A stretch of 64,000 bases of DNA from Chamaea fasciata (Eukaryota; Chordata; Aves; Passeriformes; Sylviidae). The stretch covers positions 10,879,307 through 10,943,306 of the forward strand of contig JARCOQ010000016.1 in NCBI GenBank assembly GCA_029207755.1, written 5' to 3'. The notes under the pieces were generated by a model. The model worked only from the letters and a program-made list of their open reading frames with translations, made no database searches and was not told the DNA's origin. Both the position numbers and the translations under genes were made by a program. Below are positions 25,101 through 38,744 of this stretch, piece after piece; positions within the stretch are counted from its first letter, which is position 1; every line of letters starts with the position of its first letter.

Positions 25101-27894
25101 ACATCCTTCTGTTGGCACAGTAATACTGATACAGTGGTGACGTCAATCTCCATTTATCGCTGTGTATTCCAATACACCACGGCCTTGGTTGTGCACAAGT
25201 AGGCTTTGCTCTTACTCAGTGCTGAGATCCACCTGCTCCCCAGCTCCCCAGGCCGGGTCTGCCGCTGCAGTAATGATTTAGCCAGGCTGGTCATGGAAGT
25301 TTTGGAGGGCTGAAATGCACAGAACAGGGCAGGTAATGTCCATGTATCCACGAATTTTCCCTGCTGCCAGTTTGTTCCTGCTTGATGTTGCAACTTCACT
25401 GTGAATCTTTCTTATAGCTGATGTGGCCCTTGTGCCCCAGCTGTCATTGCTCCTAGCCTCTGGACAGCCAGACCACCCCTTTCTCTCCCTGTTGCTTCAG
25501 CTTTGTGATTAGATGGCAGTGTGCATCAACAATGTTTTGTTTTTTTTCAAGAAGAAAGCTTGTTTGGGCATATAACTGGTGAACTGTGTCTTCCAGTCTT
25601 TTTTTCCTTGGGTGCAAAAATTCATTTTCTCATGCTTGGAAATACCATATTTTTTTTCCCTTTCTTCTTTTACTTAAACTGAGTTCTTAGTTTTGTTTTG
25701 GGGTTTGGTGTGGGGTTTTTTGGGTTGGTTGGGGGTTTTTTTAATTATTATTTTGTTGTTGTTTTAGGGTTTTGAGTGGGGGAAGTTTGTTTTGTTTTTA
25801 AGTACATACATTTCGTGGAAACACTTCAAACTGTGAGCTTAGGCTGCATCCACATTTGGCATCTTATAGCATCATATTTCCAGATCCTTAACAAAAATAA
25901 TCTTCATAAATGTCTGTCTGTATTGGTCATATTTCCTATTCTCTGGTATATTAAAAACTTGTAGCATCATTTACATGTGTATATTTTGAATGGCTACCCA
26001 GCTTTATTGCTGTGGTCTTATAAAGACACTACAGAGTTTGCAGAAGTGGCACTTGGCAGCTTGACATTTAAGAAGTGTCTGAGTTGCAAGGATGTGTGAA
26101 GCTGATTCAGAGTCCCCATTTTACAGACTGAGAAAATGAAATGAGGTAGAAAAGACTTTTCTAATACCTCTGTTTGTTGTCCACCCCCATTCTTCCCTCC
26201 AGGTGAAAAATCACATGCTGACAGATGGAAGCAAATGGGAAGGGTGTAACAAACGGAGGGATGTAGGAAAGGTGGAGGTCCCAATCATAGACTGAGATTG
26301 AAGCTTGCCGGGGGCCTGACTGCAGCATGCTTCAGAATTAGGGCTGCTGTACATCTTCACTGAAGTAATGAGGTCTTTGGCATCAGAGACCACAGAGATG
26401 CTACTGCAGAGCTGCAGCTTTCCCAGCTCTTCTGCACATGTCTTGTCTGTCCATGTCTTGTCATAACAATCTGGAGCACAGCCAGGAGGTCAGACAGTTT
26501 CAGCAGTACTGAAACTGTCTATGGTGCTCTTAGAGGTCACAGTTCTTTCCTACCACAGTGAGGTAGGGAAAGAGAAGGGGAGAAATGTTGAACTAGTCTG
26601 TGGGCACAGGCAAAAGTAAGAGATGGGACAGTGGGATCCCAACCGAGGAAGTATTGTCTCTTTTTTTCAGCTATTTTAGCAGATCCCACTGGTTTTCTTA
26701 TTTTTGCTACTGTGCTCTTCTTCAGGAATCTTCTTTCTAGATTACAAGGCTGTATGCTAACCTATCCCCATTGTGCAATGGTAACTCTGTAAGACATCTA
26801 CCCAATGAGCTACTTGGGCTTCTTGCTTTGACTTTTTCTTGTTCAGTCCTGCCTGTCCCTTCAGGTTGATGGTACCATTCTCTGAGCAGAGGAAGGAAAG
26901 TAGGGGAGGCCCTTGGAAGAAACCACAGTCCAGTAGGTAAAAGCAGCAAATACTTTCCTTGCATTGGTCTGTTCATTTAGGCAGGAATGAGCATAAAAGC
27001 AGGGAGCTACTGCAATATTGTGAATATGAAGCATCAGAGGCCCTGCCAATTGGATTCTGAAATAAGTGGTGGGTCTACAGACCTCTCTGAGGGCCCAGCA
27101 CTTCCTGCCTTCCTGCCTTCCTGCTTTCCTGCCTTCCTTCCATCCTTCTGTCCTGGCAACAAGTCACCTTTCTTTGTTTTCCATGGTGGCAAAGAGTGTG
27201 ACAGTCACAATACAAAGTGATGCTGAAATGGGCTCATGGTGCAGCCAGTCTTAGCATGAAATCAAGTGAGCAGGTTCCAGATGGCAGGATAGCAGCAGGC
27301 CTTCCTCAAAGGAATGAGGATTTGGAGAAGAGCAGTGGAAAATGGGTGAGATCGCAAGGTGCAGTTAGATAGTGGACTGTATCTCAGTCACTAGGGACTG
27401 CACCCCCAGAAGTAGCGGTAATGACAGAAGTTATTATACAGAGGAAACTTGGAGAGCTTGGACCAGAGGGGTCAAGAGAAGGTCTTTACTCAAGGCAATG
27501 TGTGATGCAGAAAGAAGGGCTGGAGTATGAAGGTAGAGCGTTTGCCCTGCCACTGGCAACAGGTGAGGGAGGATGGCAGGGTGCCTGGGGCTCCTCGCTG
27601 AGCTGGAACAGCGCTTCATGGGCAGCGTTTGTTTGGCAGGAAAGAAGAGGCAGCAGCTGCGTCATTGCTCCCACAGCAGGGTGTGACAGTGTCTGTGGCA
27701 CCTCCAGGGTGAGACTTGCTGGTCTCACCTGGGCACTGACACCCTGAGAGCACATCTGTGAGCTCACATGAGGCTGCAGGGGCTTTCTGGTGGCTACTAA
27801 ATTTGTTTTGCTTTCATTATTTGAGTAAACCTGGGAAATTTTTAAACACCACAAATGTTCCCTAAGTCTTCAAGGTCTCATGGGTTTCTCTCTG

Positions 27895-28475
27895 CTGAGT
27901 GATTGCCTGGGTATTTGTTGCTTGTGGTGGATTCAGCAGAGACACCCCAGGACCTGGATACCTGCAACTCCCTATATGAAGACAGGCTGAGGGACAAACA
28001 GATTGAGACCAGCTCTGCTGACAAGGACCTGGGGGCATTGTGGATAGAAAGCTGGCCATAGGCAGGCCATGTGTGCTGGTAGCCTAGAAACCCCTGTGTC
28101 CTGGGGTTCTTCCCCAGGAGTGTGGGCAGCTGATAGAAGGAGGGGATCCTCCCCCTGTACTCTGCTCTCTTGAGACCCTACCTGGTGTTCTGCCTTGAGG
28201 TCTGGGACCCCCAATGTGACAAGCATGTGGAGCTGCTGTAGTGAGTCCAGAGGAGGCCACAGAGATGCTTCAAGGGCTGGAGCACCTCTGCTATGTATGA
28301 CAGGCTGAGAGAGTTGGGCTTGTTCAGCCGGAAGAAGAGCAGGCTTTGAAGAGACCTTATTTAAAGGGAGACAGTAAAAAATATAAGGACAGATGTTTTA
28401 GCAGAGTCTGTTGCAACAGGACAAGGGGTATTGGTTTTTAAAATTAAAAGAGTAGATCAGATTATGTGACATGGC
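27895..28475 (+). mobile_element. CR1 LINE fragment (plus orientation)
   Basis: Contains the familiar CR1 3' part: ACAAGGACCTGGGGGCATTG, a stretch encoding the end of the reverse-transcriptase ORF with many lesions, AGTCCAGAGGAGGCCACAGA, GACAGGCTGAGAGAGTTGGG and TTGCAACAGGACAAGGGGTA. It is degenerate and truncated and cannot encode an intact protein. Confidence 0.88.
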
Positions 28476-29488
28476 ATATGGGCCCTTCCTGCTGTCTGTG
28501 CATCCTTGCAACTTGCTTTTGATGGAACTATGTCCCCAAAACAATACACATTGCTTCTCCAAAGTCATGTCCCATTTAAGAATAGCTTGAGAAAACAGTG
28601 CTGAAGTCTAGGCCAGGTATCAACAGCCAACACTCTGCAGGGAGCACATTTTACGTCTTTCTGTGCACATCCATGTGTTTCTATAAATGTTTAAGTGCTG
28701 TGAAAATACAGATTTAAATATATTATATGACTTGAGGGCTTTGTCTTAGAGCACAGGCTGTGGGTTGAACAGTCATTTGGATGTGATGCCATTTCCTCTG
28801 TTTTAAACATCCTGCTGTCACCTTCTCTGAAGACTTTCTTGTAGGGTCTCTTCAAGGCATCAGGACAGCCTCTCCCTGCAGTCAGTACTGTACATTGTTC
28901 TCTTGGATGCTACGTGGGAGGCTGGGGGTTTTTCTCTTTTTAATCTGGTCTGTTTCTCTGGAGTCCCGTAACTAGATACTTCATGCTTATTTAACTACAG
29001 ATAGCCAAAGTAATGAGTTCTCCCCAGCTTTCCTCACACAGACCCACAATGATATTATGATATTTGGCTAATTCACTGCACAGCTGTTTAATCTGCAGCA
29101 ATGTCACTTCTAGTGGCAAGCCATTCCTAGTTGCAATACTAATGAAGAAAAAATGGGTTAGCAATTAACCCAAGAGTCTTTCTTGTTGCCTGGATAGCCC
29201 AAGCTGCTTTCTCTGTGCATGTGCTGGCAAGGAGCAAAGAGTTCACTGACCTTGCTTATGGCAGGTTGGCAGGCTGTTGGTCATACCCCCTCAGCCCATG
29301 GAATAGATACACACAGGAGAGCTGAAATTAATTGTCTAAATAAGGCACTTTACTTTTAGATGTTTAAATGAAAGCAAGATTAATTCCACTTCAACCTTAA
29401 TCAAGTAGATGTCTGAGCAGAGCTTTAAATTGCTTGTGGAAGTCTTGTTTGTGGTTGGTTTTTTTTCACTTTGTTTTTTCTTCCCCAG

Positions 29489-32400
29489 GACATCAAGTGA
29501 GAACCACCATGAGGAACAAACAATGGCTCCAAAATATTTTCTTCTGCCTTTTATTCCAGTACAGTAAGTCCTCAGATATTTCTTTCAGGTTGTACACCCA
29601 CAGGATTATCTTAGTGACCGTATGTGCTGGCTCTGATGAGATGTGCATGGCACAAGGTTGCCAGGGGACAGCAAGCACAAGATAAGGTCCCAGGGGAGAG
29701 AGTTCTATGTGGTACTGAGCAAAGGACAGTAGGAAGGTGCACAGCTGGGCAGAGTTCAGCCAGGCTCTACACTGCTCTGAGGAGCAGCACTAGCAGAGAG
29801 CCTGCAGAGGTAGTGCCTGCCTTGCACTGAAATGTCTCCTAGTGACATTAGAGTAGGACTTCCCCCACCAAAAATACCCTTTGCTGTAGAAAAGACTCTG
29901 GTGGCCTAGACAGGATATCCCCAGGGTTGCTGTTGGCTGGTCAGCCAAGGTCAGTGGAGTGAACCTCTCCTAGTCTGAGTCCCTTTGTTTAGGACTGGAC
30001 TGTGCATAGTCACCTTCCAGTTTTTACTGGTTCCTACCCACACTGCAAACTCCAGCTGACTCAAAGCTGACTTTCTGAACAGATCAGGTGAACAGAACAG
30101 ATCAGAACAGAAAATGGCAGTGACAACCATGTCTGCAGAGAGCCGTGCAAGTTTGGTATCTTACCTGCTGCTTTTAGGCAGAACATTGGATCTGCCCCAG
30201 ACCTAAATAAGGAGAAAAGATGCATTCAGAATTATATCTTCCTGTCACAGAAGACCACTATGAAGTCTGGTCTAGATTTTGTGTGATGCAAGCCAGGGAA
30301 TTACCATGTACTAATTTCAGTTTGGATCAATCTAGACCTTACTGTTAGAAGTATTCAAGTTTTGTTTCTGAAGCTGCCAAGGACGGACATTTCATCCTAG
30401 ATCTGACTAACTGGTTTTAGGACACTTAATTATTCCTTTCCCAGTAAAAAGCTGTCCTCTTAATTTTGTTAACAGATTCTTGCCCAAAGATACCCTTGCA
30501 ACTTGCCAGCTACCTAGGAATAGTAGCCTGTTTGACTAATTAACATAATAGTGTAGAAGAACACTAATTACTGCTGCTTAATAGCCTATTAATACTTGCT
30601 GCCCTTTCTAAAGGAATGCAAGAGATTTCTAACCCCATTTTTCTAGGAAAACAAAGTTAGGCAAAAAGAGAAAAAGTATGTTGCTCAGGATTCTGTAAAT
30701 AGTGCTTGGTCCAGAACCCTCAGAAGAGTCGACTGAGGGTTCAAAAGAAAAAGTGAAAACTTAATAAAAATTTTAGAACAGAATTCTGAAGTCAGTGTGA
30801 AATTAAAAAGTCAAAATGAAGCTTTAAAAAAAATCATATGTACATCCTTGGGACCAATCTGTTGCAAACATCCCCAGATTTCTTCTGCCACCATCCTAAC
30901 TTTGGGTTAAGGAGGATCTTGTATGCACATCTGAGTGCTGTGTAGGGAGAGTAGTCTGTGCTCTGATATGTGAGGACTAGGAAGTAAATGTTGTGATGGG
31001 TGACTTCATCAGGGAAAGGTTGGACTTAGTTTCCCTCTGAATTTACCCCAGCCTAGAAGGGGGCTGCACCCTCCACTGGACGTGCCTGCTGTGCGCTGTG
31101 GCTGTAAACGCAGACAGCTTGTTTGTGTGGACAGACATTTGGGCTGGAGGGTGGAACAGACGTTTCTGTTTCTGATCACTGCACACAGTCTGCATTCCGT
31201 GACATTCCATTCTCTGCGTACAGCTTCAGCTGTAGGATTGGGCATTGGAGTTGTTGAGCACATCACATTAGCAAACAACACTCTGGACATAAAGCACGTT
31301 GCCTGAGGGAAGGAGGAAGCAGGGAGTGCAGCTTCTCTAACCAAGAAAGCAGCAGAACAACAAAGGGAAGTGAGCTCGCTGCATGGTTAGCATCAAAGGG
31401 TTTTGTTGCCTGATGGCTGCAAAGTAGTTTGTTCTCAGAAGACTGGGAGCAGCCTTTATGGTAGGGGAGGATCCATGCTTGATTTAAGCATGGATGTAAC
31501 AATCCTGAGTATTTTCCCAGATGATGACAATTTTATTCCCATCGAAAAGGGGTGATACTTTACATGCCAGAAATGAATGGTCACTGCAGTAGGCATGGTC
31601 TGAACCAGCATGGCATTCTGCATCTTCTGCAGGCCTTTCCTCTTTCACCCATTCCTAGTGTAATAGTGGTAGCTCTTGTCAGCTCAGGGAGCTGTCAGGA
31701 AGGGACTCGTCAGTGCAGACATTTCTCACAGTGCTACTATCATACCTGCCTTGAAACAAGTGTGTTATTGACAAAAATGTGTTATGTACAGGATAATTGT
31801 ACTTTTATAAAACACGTACTGGATACTGCTCTGTGAGCAGAGCTCCTGCAGAACAAGTACAAGAATATAAATGCAGCTTTGTGACCACTTTCAAAAAATT
31901 ACTTGATTTTCCTAATGAGTGTAAGTTCTACAATTGCCTCTCAAGTTCTCTTGAGAAGTCTGTAATTAATAAATTTTGCTTATCAGAATGTTTTATAGAA
32001 ATTATAGCAACTAAAAATTAGCAATATTTTTTATTCCCAAATTTATGAAAGACATACTTCAGGGCTCTGGAGCTGGACATAAAAAGTATTGATGCTGCAG
32101 ATATTAAGCTTTAGAAAACAGAAAATAGAATGGCAAAGAAAAAATTACTAAAATATCACTTTAAAAATGTGTAAAGTGCTATGTAGAAGTACAATGAAAA
32201 CTAGACTAGCAAAGAACAGTACTCAATTTAGAAAATGGTATCATTAAAATGTTTGAATATGCTAGTTTCTTATTGGGTTTCATGCCTCTTCTATGTGCCA
32301 TATAAGCTAAGACTTGCAGAAATATGTGACTGCTCTAGTGATTGTATGAGAGGAGCCAGGGATAAGTCTGAAAATTCAGCCACAATTTGGGCATTTCCTG

Positions 32401-35400
32401 ATTATGGCTGCGCAGCATTTTTAATAGGTTTTTGTTTGACACTTATCTTGCCATCAATGACTTTTTACCCTGTAGAGTTGGAACACATCTTACGTCCCAA
32501 AACTGGAGACTTTCAGTGGGAGGGAGGATGGTTTCCAGAGACTGGTCTGTTCCCCTCAAATTTCGTGGGAACCCTGAGTAGTGCATATATTGATATGAAG
32601 TTCTCCTTGCTTTACCATGGAAGTTGATATTGTGTTTTCTCTTTCCAAACCTACAGCTATGTGTTTTGAAAGCCTCACTTGTTTTGTGGACTATGTACAG
32701 ACCCTGACCTGTATCCTGCGAGATGAGCTGGGTGCTGGTTCATACAATCTCACTGCAATATGGTACGTCTTGATGGGGTGAGCAAGTCCACTTACAGGAG
32801 CCTCTACATGGCCATAGCACAGTGGCAACCTTCTGTCCTCTTTGTTAGGTAGAAATCCTGTTTTTGCTGCCATGTTGGTTTTTTACTTGGTATTTTGCAC
32901 TCCAGTTACAAACTGACTTCTTCCCTAGCAAAGGACCCCTAATTTCAGTGTCTTCTGACTGTGCTTCTTGCTGCTGACTGCTGTGCTGACTCCAGCTTCC
33001 TTAGCATTGCCTTCTCTGCTGCCATGGGAATACCTTGCCCTTTGCTGCTGTTAAAAGTGAATTTTCACACGTGTGCATTGGCAGGGCTCACACAGATTGT
33101 CCAGTCTGCTGCTGTTCTGCCTCAGCAAAGAAGTGAATACAGCCTTGGGCTGTGTAACCCTAAGGAGCACCTTTCCTTTCCAGAAATACTTTCCTATTTC
33201 TCTCAAAGGTGCTAAGCTGAGCAAGTAGAAGGGGAAAAAGAAATCTGATGAAGTTCAAAGACAATTTTTTTTTTTTGAACATGTTGATTTTTCATTTTAA
33301 TTATTTCCTGTGCCTGGTGGTTCAGCAACAAATTAATCCAGCTACAGCGTGTGATACATGCAGACTTGTTCATTTTGGCTTTTTTAGGTTTCCTGAGGAA
33401 GATCCAGAAAATACTGTGGCTGCCTGCAGTCTCCTGCAATTGTCATGGAACACCAGTCACACAGAGTACATGTGCACTGTGGACATGACTGAACTCTTGG
33501 CAGATACCAAAGTCCAGGTGGATGTTACAGAGATAGCTGATAGGCAGCACGTGCTTTCCAAAGACTTTTCTTTGTCAGACAGCAGTAAGTACAAAAATCG
33601 TGAATTTGATAAATACTGATTGATTTTATGTGCTAGGATAGTCTGGACAAGGAGAGTGGCAGCAAGCAGTGTGGGGCTACGTTTGCTGTACACTCTTCTG
33701 CATAAAGCACTGTGTTCTTATTGCTGTTATGCTTGAGGCTGAGCTTAGAGCTGGCTAGATCCATGCTTTTTATGGGGAAATTCCTTTTCCTCATGAAGAA
33801 ATAGGTGATAAATATCCACCTTAGACCAGTCTCATACCAAGGCTCATAACAAGCAAGAGCTTGTTCTTGGCTAGATTCTGAAGGGCAGGAGGAATTGCTT
33901 TATTACAAATGTCACAAATCACAGATTCCTTAAAATGGTGTGGGTTGGAAGGGACCAGAAAGATCATTCAGCTCCAATCCCCTGCCCTGAGCAGGGACAC
34001 CTCCCACTAGACAAGCCCCATCCAACTTGATCTTGGACACTTCCAGGGATGGGCCAGCCATAGTTTCTCTGAGCAACCTTTGCTAGTTCCTCACCACGCT
34101 CACAGACAAGAATTTATCCCTGATATCCCATCTAACCCTGTCCTCTGTCAGTGTGAAGCCATTCCCCCTTGTGTTATTACTACATACCCTTGTCAAAAGT
34201 CTTTCTCCAGCTCTCTTGTAATATCCAAGGAGCCGGAGGCTGCCAAAAGGCTTTTGCAGTGGACACCTGAACCAAGATGACATTCTTTTGGGAGGCACAA
34301 GGTGTCCCAGATGTACTGGTAGTGGCAGTTCCCCTTTCTGGGGCAATTCCTAATCATTTCTCCTGCATGACACGAAGACTGAATGCAATCATGTAGCTGA
34401 CTTGGTGGAATGTTGGTGCCTTCTGGGTTGTGTAGCAAACTGAAGAAAAGGGGTGGTTAGCCAGGCAGATGGGTACCATGGATAAGAATGACATAGGAAA
34501 AAGATTTTTCTGTTTGGCTTCTTCTGAAATTAAACTTTACTTGAGAAGTGTCATCTTTTTGACAAATGCCAGAACATTTCAGGAAGCCTCCTTGCTCCCA
34601 CTGACAGACTAGAGATTGGGTGGTGGTGCTTTGTGTATCTCCTAGAGCTCCTCGTCCAAAAGCACCATATCTCAGTGGTGGGCCCTGCAGACTGCTGGAG
34701 TTTTGCATTACTGCTTTTCAATATATAAACACTCCCTGCAGGGATCCAAAAGCTTGCTCTTTGGGCAATTGGGACATGGAATTGCTGTGGGTTTATGCAG
34801 TGTCCCCTAGCCTCAGCTTTTCCTCATGACCCTGTTACATTGAGGGGTATTTCCCCAGTTTTGCAAATTATTATGACTACACAGAGTTCTTTTATGTCAC
34901 GAGAAGAACAAGGTGCTCTATATAATATATAATCTCCCAGGAGTTTATTAGCCCTGTGAACTACCTTTCCTTCTCCATTGGCAATGAGGAGGTTCAGAGT
35001 CATGGAGAAGATATATTCCGAGAAACGTGGTTCTGACTTCATTAATTCTCCTCATATGTGAGGTTCTGTGCATGGCTGAGGGCAGAAATGCTGTGGATGC
35101 TCTCTAGTGTAGGAAGGCCCACCACTGCCAGGGCAGCTTTGTTCCTTACTCACTCTGCATTGCTGATACCATGTTGGGCCATCTCTTAACTGTAGTAATC
35201 TTATGAATGGTAACACCATCCTGTCTTCCAGTAAAACCACAGCCTCCATTCAACCTGAGCGCTTTGTTCTCAGAGGGTTACAATATTTCTTGGGAAACCA
35301 TCTACCAGAACTCTTCCTTCTACTTTTTGAATGAGGAGCTGGAATATCAGCTGCGTTACAAAAGAAGAACTGACACCTGGGAGGTAAGTGAGATGTCAGT

Positions 35401-38400
35401 TTACCACCAAGTAGGGTGTACCAGAAAAGAGGAGGCCAGCACAACCAGGACAGTAGCACTGGTGGGAAAGAAGGGTTTTCATGGTTTCGAAAAAATGTCT
35501 CTCTGCTCGACTGGACTGAAAACAGGCAAACCCAAAAAAATTTAATTGAGAAGCAGAAGCTGTGCGAGAACTAGTAGATCCTGTGAGGAAGGCTGATAAT
35601 TCATTTGATTCTCATGCTGTCCTGCCTGAAAGGCTCCCCCCAGGATTGCATGCAGCTGCTGACCAGTAAGTGCATGGCCTTGCAGAAATAACATGAAAGC
35701 AGAAAAGGTTACTTTGCAGGCATCCTTACTGTGCAGCAGTGCAAGCAAAGTAAGAGCAGTCACTCTAGTGTTTGGTGTTTAATCATTCACAGGCTCAGAA
35801 GACTAAAGCTGTTCATGAAGACAAACGGACATTGGTGATCCTGCCATGGGAACTCCAGGCAAACACTGAGTACGAGTTCCAAGTGAGAGCCAGACCCCGG
35901 GAAGACAGTGGCTATGGTGGCTTTTGGAGTGAATGGAGTTCTCCACTGTCACTGAAAACCAGCCCTGCCGGTACATGCTGCCAGACCTTCTTGCCCTTTC
36001 AATTAGTCCAGTGTCAGAGAATGCTTTCAGAAATTTGATGAAATCTAATTAATTAGAACAAATTTTAAACAGTCCAGTAAAGACAGGTATGGTTAGCTCC
36101 CTTACTGGTTATGTGAACACCAAGCCTGGGCTTGTCAATATTGACGTTCTCTTGAAAACAGTCTTTAGAACACCTCCAAGGATAGTGGCTCCACCACCTC
36201 CTTGGGCAGCCCATTCCAATGTTTGACAATACTTTCCATTCCAAAAACTATTTTTCTCCTCACCATCTCCTGTTTATTGATCATATAAATGCAAGGTGAG
36301 CCTGAATTACTTTGTCTCTTTCTCCAGCAGTGACACAGACAGCAGGTATGGAATGGCTATTGCTGTTTGGTATTGTCGTGGCAATCATGGTCTCAATCAC
36401 AACATTTCTGGCCAAACAGCAGAGGTAAGAACGCTTCAGGAGGCAAGAGTTAATGCTTTGAATCTATCTTGTTAAAGATGGGGTGTTCACTTACAGCCTT
36501 CCTTGAATCTTGTTTATCTATGAATGGGCAGCTATGAGCCTGTGAGGGACAGCCAAGAATGGTCACTGGCTGTTGTACTGCCCCAAGTGACCTGCTTTTC
36601 TCTGGGACTCCGCTGCCATTCAGCAGGCTGGGGCAAGATGGTGGCACATGGGGATAAAGCAAGGGCCACACAGCCTCCTGAGCTGTTCTCCTGGCCTTGC
36701 CTGTGCTCTGCTGTTGCCAGATTAAGCAGTAGCCAGAGCTAACTGCCCCTTTCTGAAGCTGACATAGGTCCCTTAATGCTGGCTGGAGGCCTCTGTCCCT
36801 CTCAGAGGCTTCTCATACCCTTGAAGAGATATGGGGTGCTGACATGGAGGAGGGCTGGGCTGGTGCAGCACTAGGGCTGGCACAGCCCAGGTTTACAGAA
36901 GAATTGCATAGGGAAGAGTTCTGGCCTGCAGACCACAAACCAGCCCAGCCTCAGTGAAAACGCATTTCTAGCATTTGGTGCTTTTCCAGGAAGGAAAAAT
37001 CTGGAACCTCTTTCCTTAGTGTGAATGTGTGTGTGCAAGTGCTGAGGCCTCACCTTCCAGTGAAGTTCACAAGAAAGGCTATTAGATGGCTCTGGCAGCA
37101 CAAGACATCCTTGGAACCTCAGCCACTTGCTAACTCACTAGGCTGGGCAGGTGATTCCAGTTGCTTGAAATGCATCTGAAGATGCTTTGCTTTGCATCTG
37201 TAATATATGCTTAACCCCAAAGCCTTTCTCTTTTCTCTTCCAGCTTGTGGAAGAAGATGGCTTGCATCCCAGACCCTGCTCCCTTTTTCAAACCTCTTTA
37301 CATGGCTCATAATGGAGATTTTAAGGTATAAGTGGGCTACACAAGTGAGTGGAGCACATGACAGACTAAAAGGCCATCATGCTATCCTGAGCAAGGGATT
37401 CTCATTAGGGCAGTAGAAGGGGAAATCTGTCTCAAAGGAATGCCAAACATCTCCAGACGTAAGAACCAGAGCTTTCCAGTATCTGTTTGGTGCCATGAAG
37501 ACCTTTATGTTACGTCTATACTCCTTATTCTCCATAGGTGCTGTCTCAATGTGTGAGCTGAATTAATTTGATTTCTGAAGCCTGGCATCCTGACGGGAGT
37601 GTCAGAGAAAACTGCAAAGCCATGCAAGCCTCTCAGAGCTAATTATTTTAATTACTTCAGTTAGTGCTCCTGCAATTGCCAGTGTCTCATAGTAACAGCA
37701 TCCTCCTGTTATTTTGGAGGAGTCAGTGATTTTAGAGTTTGATTTTTGCCTCTAAAAGCGTAAAAAATTTGGTTACTTCTGTGGAACCTCAAACCTTTTG
37801 ATGCTAACCCTGTGTTTCCTTTTCTGCAGAAGTGGGTTGGTGCATCCCATATGAAAATGACCTTTGATTTCTTTGAATGGGGAATAGTCCTTCCAGAAGT
37901 CCTAGAAGTTTACACCACGCATCCTTCCAACAGCACCCCACAGGAAGAGCTGCATGAGCTGAGAAAGAATCTGTCTTGCAAGCCCTGTGCATCTTGCCTG
38001 ACTGCCCCAGGTCACGGTAGCCAGTCCCTGTGGTGTAGTGTAAACAGTAGTGGTGGGACTGAGGACCAGACATATGGGCACTTGTCAATTGATACAGTAA
38101 CTGTGGCTGATGAATTTACATCTTGTGACTGCCAGTGCAGCTGTAACCATTTGTACAGAGAACATGAACATACCAACAAGGAGGATGATAGTGCTGGGGA
38201 ACCCGGTTACCCCAAGATTAACATTGATGAGGAAGACAGAAAGATATCCAGTGACTTGCATTTGGCTGATCTGAGCACACAGGACAAAATACTTGCTTCA
38301 GGCTCTGTGTCCACAGACCACTTGAGGAGCACATGTGTCCCAGTCAACCAGCAAGGAGAAAGAGGAGTGGAAGGAGGGGTGGGGAGCATCCTAGAAGCCC

Positions 38401-38744
38401 TTTGCTTGCAGCCTCATCAGTGGGATTTGGAAAATCCAGGTTCTCTACCTTCTCCTGATGGTGAAAGTGTTTCTTACAGTGAAGGCTTCTATGACTTCTT
38501 CCCTCACAATACAAGGCCTGGTGACAGTTATCCTTTGATGTGTGTAGATTTGGACACTATTGACAGTGGCTTTGTGGACTCAGACTGTGGAAGTCCAGTT
38601 GACTCTGAATTTGGGCAAAACAGTCAGACCATTTGTGAGGCCATCCCTCTTGGGCAGGAGGGGCAAGACTTTCCACGGAGCTATGTCAAGCAGTGGGTCT
38701 CCTGTCGCTCGGAGAGCCCTGTCAGTGGGACACAGGCAAACTAA
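29489..38744 (+). CDS. IL21R: Interleukin-21 receptor
   Basis: IL-21-binding chain that pairs with the common gamma chain and signals by JAK1/JAK3 to STAT1/STAT3 in lymphocytes. Coding exons: 29509-29563, 32657-32762, 33388-33584, 35232-35383, 35793-35970, 36328-36424, 37244-37325, 37830-38744; 29489-29508 is 5' UTR after a strong acceptor. Phases 1,2,1,0,1,2,0 give 593 residues (human 538; the extra length is in the tail). The start ATG lies in ACCACCATGA and opens a leader (NIFFCLLFQ). Cysteine pairs: LTCFVDYVQTLTCIL and AACSLLQ...EYMCTVDM. The hinge is IKPQPPFNLS, WSEWS is at 215-219, membrane span about 239-258, and box 1 is IPDPAPFF at 270-277, followed by KPLYMAHNGDFKKWVGA. Tail landmarks shared with human are SIDTVTV, DSGFVDSDC and PRSYVKQWV near the end, where Tyr574 matches the human STAT-docking Tyr510. 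The acceptor of the membrane exon is CAGCAG (NAGNAG), so one residue is ambiguous. Confidence 0.95.
33925..34300 (-). mobile_element. CR1 LINE 3' fragment (minus orientation) in IL21R intron
   Basis: Reads as the antisense of CR1: GGTTGGAAGGGACC-like start, CAGGGACACCTCCCACTAGA, CCCCATCCAACTTGATCTTG, ACTTCCAGGGATGGGCCAGC, AGCCATTCCCCCTTGTGTTA. Diverged and truncated; intronic. Confidence 0.9.
36100..36290 (-). mobile_element. Old CR1 fragment (minus orientation)
   Basis: Short, diverged antisense CR1 piece recognised by CCACCACCTCCTTGGGCAGC and CCATTCCAATGTTTGACAAT. It ends about 40 bp before the membrane-span exon of IL21R. Confidence 0.7.

Larger units (their letters stand above)
17300..29488. 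other. IL4R-IL21R intergenic region
   Basis: About 12 kb without a recognisable coding exon. It contains an LTR-like piece at 17.6-18.0 kb, a solo LTR at 18.87-19.12 kb and a CR1 fragment at 27.9-28.5 kb. Because the first coding exon of IL21R starts with a splice acceptor, at least one non-coding IL21R exon and its promoter should lie in this stretch or in the gap just before 29.5 kb; I could not place them. The many short open frames look like chance frames. Confidence 0.6.
29564..37829 (+). other. IL21R introns
   Basis: Introns at 29564-32656, 32763-33387, 33585-35231, 35384-35792, 35971-36327, 36425-37243 and 37326-37829. They hold two CR1 fragments (33.9-34.3 kb and 36.1-36.3 kb). No extra exon or gene was recognised. 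Confidence 0.75.

Noticed and set aside
27095..27145. CTTCCTGC-like repeats
   Set aside because: Imperfect and short; no further structure or function suggested.
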